A DNA stretch of 5,537 bases from Bacteroidota bacterium (GTDB lineage Bacteria; Bacteroidota; Bacteroidia; Flavobacteriales_F; PHOS-HE28): contig JAEZDL010000182.1 of the NCBI GenBank assembly GCA_023418095.1, positions 1 to 5,537 of the forward strand, read 5' to 3'. The translations under genes were made by a program, and so were the position numbers. Below, piece after piece: positions 1 through 5,537 of this stretch; the first letter of the stretch is position 1; each line of letters begins with the position of its first letter. The notes beneath the pieces were generated by a model. That model was not told where the DNA came from, did no database searches, and saw only the letters and a list, made by a program, of their open reading frames with translations.

Positions 1-2
1 AT

Positions 3-2720
3 TTCGCTGATTTCTGCATGTTGCAGGGGATCCCGTTGCAGGCCAATCCCGGCATAGACAACGTGGACAATGCCGGATCACGATACCGTGGTTACAACGC
101 CAATGGCAGCGGCTTCCCGGCGGAATGTTCATTCGCGGCCGATACCTGGGTGCCCTTCGCGCGGATCCCGGTAACGGGCCTCACGGGTTGCGCCACATTC
201 GAGATCGTCACCTCAGATGCCTACACTTCGCAACTTGCAGTGAACTCTGATTGGTTCGTTAGTATCGGCGGTACCAACATCACCGCGAATTCCCCCGTGG
301 TGGGCCCTGGCGTGCAACTCGGCGACTGCGGTTCGGATTGCGAGGGCGTGATCGGCGGCCCGGCGGGTCCGGGTACACCATGCGATGATGAAGATGCCTG
401 CACCACGGATGATCTGTACGATGCGAATTGCGACTGTGTAGGTACACCTGTTGCGGCTCCATCCATTTCAAGCACCACGAGCAACAGTCCGATCTGTGCT
501 GGTGAAGTATTGACGCTTGGTGTAACAGCGAGTACCTCCACCGGATCGCTCAGCTACAGCTGGACGGGTACGGGAACCTTCAGCCCGAACGCTAATTCGG
601 CGAACGTTTCCGTGAGCGGTGCAGCCACCGGGGATTACGAAGTTTCCGTATCCAACGGCTGTGCAACAGCTACCGCGATCGTTGAAGTAACTGTCGATCC
701 AGTGCCTGCAGCGCCCGATCCGGGAAGTTATGGGCCTGCGTGCAGCGATGCGGCTGACATCACCCTTGACGGAACTCCGGCCGGGGGAGTTTGGACCGGC
801 ACCGGTGTAAGTGGCAGCGGTCCGTATGTTTTTGATCCTTCGGTGGGCACACAGACGCTCACGTACACCATCACCAGCAATGGTTGTTCGAACAGTGCGA
901 CCACGCAGATCGTGGTGGGTACCTGCGATTGTGCAGGCGTAGTGAACGGTTCGGCCTTCATTGATAATTGCGGAGATTGCGTGGGCGGGACCACCGGTGC
1001 CGAACCTTGTGCCTTCGATTGCCCAGATCTGCAGGCGAACATCGGCGACGCGTGCGATGATGAGGATGCTTCCACCGAGAACGACACGGTGAACGCGAAT
1101 TGCGAATGCTTTGGAACACCGATCGTCACTTTTGATTGCCCAGATCTGCAGGCGAACATCGGCGACGCGTGCGACGATGAAGATGCTTCCACGGAGAACG
1201 ATATGGTGAACGCGAACTGCGAATGCATTGGAACACCGATCGTGACCTTCGATTGCCCGGATCTGCAGGCGAACATCGGCGATGCGTGCGATGATGAGGA
1301 TGCTTCCACCGAGAACGACACGGTTACGGCGAATTGCGAGTGCGTGGGAACACCTACTGGCGATTGCACCGAGATCGTTACGCTGGAACTCCAGACAGAT
1401 GCGAATGGAAGCCAGACGAGTTGGGAGATCATCAGCCAGGGCAGCATGGAAATGATGTGCGATGGCGCAGGTTTCCCGGATAATTCGATGGTAACGGAGA
1501 CATGCTGCCTGCCCGAAGGTTGCTATCTTCTGCGCGTGTACGACAGCGCCGGTGATGGCATGGCCTCCGGAACGAACGGTGGATACGTACTGCGTACCAG
1601 TCCGGAGAACGAACGGATCATCGATAACAGCAATAATTTCCTCACCGGCAACGTGAGCGCGATCGCGAATGATCAAGGTTTCTGCCTGCCGATCGGTGAC
1701 GATCGCCCGATCTTCACCAGCTGCGACAAGCTTGATTGGGTAAGTGGTGAGTTCATCGTTGCGAGCCTCGATCCGGCTGTGAGCGCTGAGTGGATCGAGG
1801 GAGCTCCGAACAGCCAGCAGGATGCGAATACCGGCTACGAGTTCTGGTTCTTCGACCCGAACGGCAGCTACAGCTTCCGCTGGTTCCGTGCGCACAACAC
1901 ATCGCATGGCTATGGCACCGGCCCGGCCCGCGCAGCACACCTGAGGATCAATAACTGGCTGGCAGCCTACCACATTCCGGAGAACGTGCTGATGAACGTA
2001 CGCATCCGTGCGCGAGTGAACGGTGTGAACCAGGAATGGGGACCGGCTTGCCAATTCAAGATCGATCCGGTGCTGGCGGCCTGCCCTGCCACGAAGTTGA
2101 TGGACATCCCCGGCAACCAATACCTCAGTTGCGGACAATCGCGCAGCTTCGGCGTAAGCCAGTATGCCAGTGCGCGACCGGTTAACGGCGCGACCCAATA
2201 CCAGTTCCGTTTCCGTCAGCCTGCGGAGAACTTCGAAGTGATCCGTACGAGCAATACATGGCACGTGCAACTGTGGTGGGGTGCTCCACTTCCGATCCTC
2301 GAAGCAGGTGAACAATACGAGGTTGATGTACGCGCCTTCAAGGGCGGCCAGTGGTGCCCATGGGGTGAAGTTTGCACCTTGAACATCGTTGAGGCCATGC
2401 AGGCCAACGGAAACCTGAACTCCATGATGGCCGATGGACCGATGGGCGAAGGCGAAGCACGACTGAACATGTGGCCGAACCCGAACAACGGCGATCAGCT
2501 CAACCTCATGCTCGATCTCGTTCCCGAAGGAGTGAGCACCATCACCGTGGACATGTTCGATATGTTCGGCAAACGCAGCATGTCGCGCACACTTCCGGTG
2601 CAGGATGGATACATGAACAGCGTGATCGCACTCGATGGGGAACTGTCGAGCGGACTTTACATCATCAACTTCACGGTGGGTGAGAAGGTGATCACCGAAC
2701 GTTTGATGATCCAGCGATAA
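3..2720 (+). CDS. Modular secreted/surface protein with T9SS type A C-terminal sorting domain, 5'-partial
   Basis: The frame is open to the left edge, and the Met at position 18 is followed by no signal peptide, so the true start lies upstream. Residues below count from that Met (900 to the stop). An unassigned N-terminal region (1-118) leads to a Cys/Asp-rich unit (119-144). Two Ig/PKD-like regions follow (about 148-228 and 231-302), then a Cys-rich IDNCGDCVGG unit (303-331) and three 39-residue repeats (333-449). Next comes a domain with GCYLLRVYDSAGDG (about 450-559), then two related beta-rich domains, each starting near a Cys and ending WGxxC (569-682 and 689-790). The last 85 residues (816-900) are a typical sorting domain: LNMWPNPNNG, VDMFDMFGK, LSSGLYIINF, ITERLMIQ. 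In this family the tail directs export by the type IX system and is removed or exchanged for an anchor. No catalytic motif is visible; an adhesive or structural role is inferred. Confidence 0.9.
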   Translation, partial: FADFCMLQGIPLQANPGIDNVDNAGSRYRGYNANGSGFPAECSFAADTWVPFARIPVTGLTGCATFEIVTSDAYTSQLAVNSDWFVSIGGTNITANSPVVGPGVQLGDCGSDCEGVIGGPAGPGTPCDDEDACTTDDLYDANCDCVGTPVAAPSISSTTSNSPICAGEVLTLGVTASTSTGSLSYSWTGTGTFSPNANSANVSVSGAATGDYEVSVSNGCATATAIVEVTVDPVPAAPDPGSYGPACSDAADITLDGTPAGGVWTGTGVSGSGPYVFDPSVGTQTLTYTITSNGCSNSATTQIVVGTCDCAGVVNGSAFIDNCGDCVGGTTGAEPCAFDCPDLQANIGDACDDEDASTENDTVNANCECFGTPIVTFDCPDLQANIGDACDDEDASTENDMVNANCECIGTPIVTFDCPDLQANIGDACDDEDASTENDTVTANCECVGTPTGDCTEIVTLELQTDANGSQTSWEIISQGSMEMMCDGAGFPDNSMVTETCCLPEGCYLLRVYDSAGDGMASGTNGGYVLRTSPENERIIDNSNNFLTGNVSAIANDQGFCLPIGDDRPIFTSCDKLDWVSGEFIVASLDPAVSAEWIEGAPNSQQDANTGYEFWFFDPNGSYSFRWFRAHNTSHGYGTGPARAAHLRINNWLAAYHIPENVLMNVRIRARVNGVNQEWGPACQFKIDPVLAACPATKLMDIPGNQYLSCGQSRSFGVSQYASARPVNGATQYQFRFRQPAENFEVIRTSNTWHVQLWWGAPLPILEAGEQYEVDVRAFKGGQWCPWGEVCTLNIVEAMQANGNLNSMMADGPMGEGEARLNMWPNPNNGDQLNLMLDLVPEGVSTITVDMFDMFGKRSMSRTLPVQDGYMNSVIALDGELSSGLYIINFTVGEKVITERLMIQR
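372..449 (+). repeat. Diverged single copy of the Cys/Asp-rich repeat unit
   Basis: This encodes GTPCDDEDACTTDD followed by LYDANCDCVGTP. It has the same CDDEDA...D..NC.C.GTP pattern as the three-unit array starting at 1014. It differs in having the Cys of DAC that the array units replace with Ser (DAS). Modules of the form CDDGDxCTxNDxYDxNCxCxGTP are common in secreted Bacteroidota proteins. The acidic residues suggest metal binding, but this is inference. Confidence 0.7.
1014..1364 (+). repeat. Three tandem 117-bp (39-residue) in-frame repeats
   Basis: Units begin at 1014, 1131 and 1248, exactly 117 bases apart. Each encodes FDCPDLQANIGDACDDEDAS, then TEND, a variable stretch, NCECxGTP and a short linker. 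The first two units differ at about 10 of 117 bases by hand count, and most of these changes are silent. The third departs mainly in its last codons, after GTP. Each unit has four Cys and a dense acidic cluster. High DNA identity in an in-frame array points to recent duplication or gene conversion. Copy number could vary between strains or be mis-assembled. Confidence 0.92.
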
Positions 2721-2726
2721 AAGGAT

Positions 2727-2777
2727 CCACGAATAGAAGAAGCCCCGCCGATCAGGCGGGGCTTCTTCTATTCGTGG
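2727..2777. terminator. Bidirectional intrinsic terminator between convergent genes
   Basis: A perfect inverted repeat has 23-base arms (2727-2749 and 2755-2777) around the five-base loop GATCA. The GC core AGCCCCGCC/GGCGGGGCT is followed on both strands by the pyrimidine-rich TCTTCTATTC, which serves as the U-rich side in either direction. It starts 7 bases after the stop of the T9SS gene and ends 3 bases before the stop of the convergent kinase gene, so it probably ends both transcripts. Confidence 0.9.
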
Positions 2778-2779
2778 GA

Positions 2780-3697
2780 TCAGAGCGAGGTCAATGCCGC
2801 TGCGCCGAGAATACCTGCATCGTCCTCAGGAAGTTCGCTCAGGCAAAGGTCCACACTTCCTCGGAAGACCTGCATCATCGATGGCTCGAAATAGCGGCGT
2901 AACGGTGCCATCAGCAATTCACCGTTGCGTGTGATCCCCCCGAAAAGCACGATCCGTTGGGGAGTTGTGATCGCGATCGCATTCGCAAGGCCGATCGCAA
3001 GCCACCGAGCGGTTATGTCGAAGGTCTTCATGGCCAGTGGATCCCCTGCGCGGGCCGCATCACCGATCGGCCGTACACCTTCTTCAGCAAGCACCGGGCT
3101 TTGTTCTCTCATGATCGGATCCAGGAGATCGGAATATGTCTGCCGGATGCCGCTGATGTTCACATACGTCTCCAGGCAGCCGCGTCTTCCGCAACCACAT
3201 TCACGTCCATCGATCACCACGGTCATATGGCCGAGTTCACCTGCATTGCCGAAGGGTCCGATCAATAATCTTCCATTGATGATGAATCCGCTTCCGAGTC
3301 CTGTGCCGAGCGTGGCCACGAGCAGATCGGTGTACCCGCGGCCACTCCCATAGCGCCACTCGCCGAGCGCAGCCGCGTTGGCATCGTTGCCGAGCGTGCA
3401 TGCCACGCCCAATCGTTCCGATAGCATCTGCGCAAGTGGCACCGTTCCTTTCCATGGAAGGTTGGCGGCTTTTTCGATCGCCCCGGAGTGCTGGTTCCCG
3501 TTCGGTGCACCGATCCCGATCGATACAAGAGCCCCTCTTCCTTCACACATCGACCTCGCCTCCGAAGCGATCGCATCAGCGAACGCGTGTTCGTTACGAT
3601 GCCCTGTAGTGGTGATCCGGCCGCGGCAGATCACTTGGCCTTCGCTTACCAGGCCAAGCTTGGTGCTCGATCCACCCACATCAATACCCAATATCAT
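2780..3697 (-). CDS. ROK-family sugar kinase (glucokinase-like)
   Basis: This cytoplasmic ATP-dependent sugar kinase has 305 residues, normal for single-domain ROK proteins. Seen in order: the N-terminal phosphate loop GIDVGGSSTK (4-13); sugar-site APNGN and NLPW (64-82); GNDANAAALGE with likely catalytic Asp105; the ATP-site stretch ATLGTGLGSG (128-137); GELGH (153-157) for sugar and zinc contact; the ROK zinc motif CGCGRRGCLE (167-176, Cys167, Cys169 and Cys174 with His157); and FGGITRNGE (252-260). I chose the ATG at 3697 because the fold begins there; a TTG nine codons upstream (3724) adds only residues unlike the family. No N-terminal helix-turn-helix is present, so it is a kinase and not a NagC-type repressor. 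Glucose is the default substrate; GlcNAc, ManNAc or fructose cannot be excluded. It diverges from the glycosylasparaginase gene and converges on the T9SS gene. Confidence 0.93.
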   Translation of the reverse strand: MILGIDVGGSSTKLGLVSEGQVICRGRITTTGHRNEHAFADAIASEARSMCEGRGALVSIGIGAPNGNQHSGAIEKAANLPWKGTVPLAQMLSERLGVACTLGNDANAAALGEWRYGSGRGYTDLLVATLGTGLGSGFIINGRLLIGPFGNAGELGHMTVVIDGRECGCGRRGCLETYVNISGIRQTYSDLLDPIMREQSPVLAEEGVRPIGDAARAGDPLAMKTFDITARWLAIGLANAIAITTPQRIVLFGGITRNGELLMAPLRRYFEPSMMQVFRGSVDLCLSELPEDDAGILGAAALTSL

Positions 3698-3702
3698 GCT
3701 CA

Positions 3703-3734
3703 CAAAGTTGCTGCAGATATTCAATATCGATCAA
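3703..3734 (-). promoter_or_regulatory. Possible weak promoter for the ROK kinase gene
   Basis: On the minus strand, TTG (3732-3734) lies 21 bases before CAACTTTG (3703-3710), one mismatch from the Bacteroidota -7 box TAnnTTTG. The box ends only five bases before the chosen ATG, so transcription would begin at or next to the start codon and the mRNA would be nearly leaderless. The match is imperfect and the spacer is AT-rich, so this may be chance. Confidence 0.22.
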
Positions 3735-3757
3735 TGGAGATCTTGTAGATTACGATC

Positions 3758-4762
3758 ATGGCATCGCGAAGAACCTTCCTCAGGACCGGGTTTGCCGGCA
3801 CTGGCGCACTCCTTGTCAACGGCGCGCGTGCGATCGATCTGCCGATCGCGGCCGGCAAAGGTCCGATCATTCTTAGTACGTGGAGCCACGGCATGCCTGC
3901 AAATAAGAAAGCGTGGGAAGTGCTGCAGGGTGGCGGATCTGTGCTGGATGCGGTGGAGCAGGGCGTGGCGGTGGTGGAGAGCGACTTCAGCAATCGCAGC
4001 GTTGGCTTGGGCGGGCTGCCCGATCGCGATGGGAAGGTGACGCTTGATGCCTGCATTCAGGATGGTGATGGCCGCGCCGGAGCGGTGGCTTTCGTGCAGC
4101 GATTCGAGAACCCGATCAAGATCGCGCGCGCTGTGATGGAACGCACGCCGCATGTAATGCTGGTAGGCGATGGCGCTGAACGCTGGGCGCTGGAGAACGG
4201 CTTCAAACGAAAGGATGTGGAGATACCCGAAGTGCGGAAACGCTGGCAGGAGTGGCTGAAGAAGAGCGAATACAAACCGGAGATGAACATCGAGGAAAAG
4301 CTGCAACGAAAGGTGCAACAGGGCACGATCGATGATCACGATACGATAGGATTGATCGCGATGGATGCGAACGGAAAACTCGCGGGTTCGTGTACCACCA
4401 GCGGCCTTGCATGGAAGGTGCATGGCAGGGTGGGGGATTCACCGATCATCGGGGCCGGACTTTTCGTGGATGGCGATGCAGGCGCGGCGTGCGCGACCGG
4501 CGTAGGGGAATTGGTGATCCGCACAGCGGGCAGCCATACCGTGGTGGAGATGATGCGACAGGGCCGATCGCCGGAAGAGGCGTGCAAGGAAGCCGTGCGA
4601 CGCATCTTGAAGAAACATCCCGATCTGAAGGGAATGCAGGTGGGTTTCCTGGCGATCCGATCGGATGGTGCTTACGGGGCATGGAGCGTGGAGAAGGGAT
4701 TCAATTATGCGTTGCGCACGGAGAATGATGATCGCTTGGTGGAGGCGGGGGCGGAGCGGTGA
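3758..4762 (+). CDS. N4-(beta-N-acetylglucosaminyl)-L-asparaginase (glycosylasparaginase), Tat signal
   Basis: This Ntn-hydrolase (peptidase family T2) cleaves the GlcNAc-Asn bond of degraded N-glycoproteins, giving aspartate and an aminosugar that decays to GlcNAc and ammonia. The 334-residue precursor begins with a twin-arginine signal (SRRTFLRTG, hydrophobic stretch, likely cut after NGARA near residue 25), implying export in folded form. The alpha part has STWSHG (40-45), RSVGLGGLPDRDGKVTLDA (80-98) and TPHVMLVGDGA (130-140). Autocleavage is expected before Thr196 in DDHDTIG, making Thr196 the beta-chain nucleophile. Active-site residues follow: TTSG (213-216), GRVGDSPIIGAG (223-234, Arg224 and Asp227) and ATGVGE (246-251). 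The layout matches the Elizabethkingia enzyme as I recall it, but with about 13 extra residues before the cleavage site. No Shine-Dalgarno is seen, as is usual in the phylum. Confidence 0.95.
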   Translation: MASRRTFLRTGFAGTGALLVNGARAIDLPIAAGKGPIILSTWSHGMPANKKAWEVLQGGGSVLDAVEQGVAVVESDFSNRSVGLGGLPDRDGKVTLDACIQDGDGRAGAVAFVQRFENPIKIARAVMERTPHVMLVGDGAERWALENGFKRKDVEIPEVRKRWQEWLKKSEYKPEMNIEEKLQRKVQQGTIDDHDTIGLIAMDANGKLAGSCTTSGLAWKVHGRVGDSPIIGAGLFVDGDAGAACATGVGELVIRTAGSHTVVEMMRQGRSPEEACKEAVRRILKKHPDLKGMQVGFLAIRSDGAYGAWSVEKGFNYALRTENDDRLVEAGAER

Positions 4763-4771
4763 GCGTGGCCA

Positions 4772-4802
4772 TTTGCAAAAACCGATCTCGCGATTACATT
4801 TG
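4772..4802 (+). promoter_or_regulatory. Bacteroidota-type promoter (TTTG-N19-TACATTTG)
   Basis: TTTG at 4772-4775 is followed after 19 bases by TACATTTG at 4795-4802. This is an exact fit to the -33/-7 consensus (TTTG ... TAnnTTTG) recognised by the primary sigma factor of Bacteroidota. Transcription should start near 4808-4810, giving a leader of about 12-15 bases before the ATG at 4822. It lies just after the stop of the glycosylasparaginase gene, so the next gene is probably transcribed on its own. Confidence 0.75.
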
Positions 4803-4821
4803 ATAGTCCAATTCCCAACCG

Positions 4822-5151
4822 ATGCAGATCATCTGCTCCATATTGATCGCGTTGCTGATCACCGTTTCCGCATCGGCGATGCCGGGTGGCGAAGAGAAAG
4901 CGGCCGTGCGCGTGGAGACCAGCGCGGCATCCAGCACCATCGGCATCAATGTGATCAACCACCGGAATATCGGAAAGGTGACGCTGGATATCCGCAATGA
5001 GGCTGGCCAGTGCGTGTACCACGAAGAAGGAAAGGCGCAGACCATTGAACTCGTGCGCAAACTGGATAAGAAGGTGTTTCCGAAGGGCAATTACACGCTC
5101 ACCGTAACTGCGAAGGATTTTTCGATCACGCAAGTTTTGGTGGTGGAGTGA
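4822..5151 (+). CDS. Small secreted beta-rich protein, sorting-domain-like fold, function unknown
   Basis: This 109-residue protein starts with a hydrophobic signal (IICSILIALLITV, probable cut after SASA near residue 19). The signal lacks the usual Lys/Arg at its start. An in-frame stop at 4804 leaves the ATG at 4822 as the only good start. The mature part of about 90 residues alternates like beta strands: GINVIN (41-46), GKVTLDIRNEAGQCVY (51-66), FPKGNYTLTV (86-95), ITQVLVV (102-108). The order strand-[N/D]xxG-strand ... [K/S]GxYxL-strand-terminal strand resembles both T9SS sorting domains and small DUF3244-type secreted proteins of Bacteroidota. I cannot tell which from sequence alone. It has its own promoter, and its last codons overlap the RHS fragment that follows. 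Confidence 0.75.
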   Translation: MQIICSILIALLITVSASAMPGGEEKAAVRVETSAASSTIGINVINHRNIGKVTLDIRNEAGQCVYHEEGKAQTIELVRKLDKKVFPKGNYTLTVTAKDFSITQVLVVE

Positions 5152-5435
5152 GGAGTAAGCAGAGTTATTATCCGTTCGGGTCGCTGCTGCCCGGACGGAA
5201 CTACAGTAGTGACAGCTACAGGTTCGGCTTCAACGGACAGGAGAAGGATGATGAGGTGCATAACTCCACCGGGAACAGCTATGACTTCGGGGCCAGGATC
5301 TATGATCCAAGGGTGGGAAGGTGGTGGGGAGTGGATCCCTTGGCAGTAAAATATCCTGACCTCTCGCCCTATTCCTTCGTGGCAAATAGTCCGATTCTTT
5401 TCATCGACCCAAGGGCACCTCTAAGAACCGCATGA
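5148..5435 (+). CDS. RHS repeat-associated core domain fragment, probable gene remnant
   Basis: This 95-residue frame carries the end of an RHS/YD core: YYPFGSLLPGRNY, YRFGFNGQEKDDE, GNSYDFGARIYDPRVGRWWG, VDPLAVKYPDLSPYSFVANS and PILFIDP. Full RHS proteins have over a thousand residues. Their core ends in a similar DPDG-type motif followed by a variable, often toxic, tip. Here the repeats are missing: the GTG at 5148 overlaps the stop of the preceding gene by four bases (GTGA). The core breaks at FIDPR, with only APLRTA before the stop, so there is no toxin tip. The start is uncertain because the frame is open further upstream inside the preceding gene without recognisable RHS sequence. It is most likely a displaced 3' remnant of an RHS locus. 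Coupled expression through GTGA is possible but unproven. Confidence 0.72.
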   Translation: MRSKQSYYPFGSLLPGRNYSSDSYRFGFNGQEKDDEVHNSTGNSYDFGARIYDPRVGRWWGVDPLAVKYPDLSPYSFVANSPILFIDPRAPLRTA

Positions 5436-5458
5436 GGGAGCTTTGATGGTTCTGGTGC
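5415..5458. repeat. Imperfect hairpin at the RHS break point
   Basis: GCACC (5415-5419) and AGAACC (5424-5429) pair with GGTTCT (5448-5453) and GGTGC (5454-5458). This gives 11 base pairs with a TCTA bulge on the left arm and an 18-base loop. It begins exactly where the RHS reading leaves the family pattern. It could be an end of a small mobile or repetitive element, or a recombination scar. No transposase is visible within the window. Confidence 0.45.
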
Positions 5459-5491
5459 ATTCATCCTTCATGTACATATAGTTCGATCAGC

Positions 5492-5509
5492 GGCCTTTTG
5501 GGCCTTTTT
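5492..5509 (+). terminator. Weak intrinsic terminator-like hairpin with T tract
   Basis: GGCC (5492-5495) can pair with GGCC (5501-5504), plus one U-G pair inside, and is followed by five T (5505-5509). The stem is short, so efficiency is doubtful. It could end transcription from the small secreted protein and RHS fragment. The remaining sequence, 5436-5537, shows no recognisable gene. Confidence 0.35.
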
Positions 5510-5537
5510 CGGGTGTTTTCGATCCGATCGGTCACAC

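Noticed and set aside
1014..1364. CRISPR-like array
   Set aside because: The units are contiguous with no unique spacers, have a period of 117 bases divisible by three, and are translated in frame as part of a secreted protein.
468..2315. A 615-codon open frame on the minus strand opposite the T9SS gene
   Set aside because: It has no recognisable domain and simply mirrors the codon bias of the plus-strand gene, which has clear domains and a sorting tail. The internal repeats appear in it only because they are in the DNA.
3698..3724. Upstream TTG start for the ROK kinase
   Set aside because: The nine extra residues (MNICSNFVS) are not part of the family fold. The ATG at 3697 places the phosphate loop at residue 4, as is usual for ROK kinases.
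3378..4040. A 220-codon plus-strand frame spanning the divergent spacer
   Set aside because: It overlaps both the ROK kinase (antisense) and the start of the glycosylasparaginase, shows no domain, and ends in low-complexity Arg/Trp/Ala sequence.
3731..4423. A 230-codon minus-strand frame across the start of the glycosylasparaginase
   Set aside because: It lies within a highly conserved enzyme gene on the other strand, is rich in His/Arg/Leu without motifs, and has no promoter.
5436..5537. A toxin tip or immunity gene after the RHS fragment
   Set aside because: The frame stops at 5435, and the remaining 100 bases hold only a hairpin, a weak terminator and no convincing reading frame.

Overview
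The window looks like a chromosomal piece of a fairly GC-rich Bacteroidota, most likely of the Flavobacteriales type. Four observations support this: a modular secreted protein with a C-terminal type IX secretion (T9SS) sorting domain, a promoter of the Bacteroidota form TTTG-N19-TAnnTTTG, no clear Shine-Dalgarno sequences, and an RHS core fragment with wording typical of the phylum. The taxonomic level is an inference.

Layout. (1) Positions 3-2720 (+) hold the 3' part of a very large surface or secreted protein. It has Ig-like regions, Cys/Asp-rich repeats including three near-identical 39-residue units, a GCY...DSxGDG domain, two related beta-rich domains and a T9SS tail. (2) A long perfect inverted repeat at 2727-2777 ends this gene and the convergent next one. 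(3) Positions 2780-3697 (-) encode a ROK-family sugar kinase. (4) Divergent from it, 3758-4762 (+) encodes a glycosylasparaginase with a twin-arginine signal. (5) A near-consensus promoter at 4772-4802 drives a small secreted beta-rich protein at 4822-5151. (6) This overlaps by four bases an RHS core fragment (5148-5435) that breaks off at the expected core end. It runs into an imperfect hairpin and a weak terminator-like sequence, and no gene is recognisable in the last ~100 bases.

How the genes may work together. Glycosylasparaginase cuts GlcNAc from asparagine of degraded N-glycoproteins, and a ROK kinase could phosphorylate a released sugar. The two genes diverge from a ~60-base spacer, so a small glycan-salvage module is plausible but not proven. 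The T9SS protein and the small secreted protein show no evident functional link to them. I see no clearly new system. The most unusual items are the small-protein/RHS-fragment junction, the hairpin at the RHS break, and a marked excess of GATC throughout.
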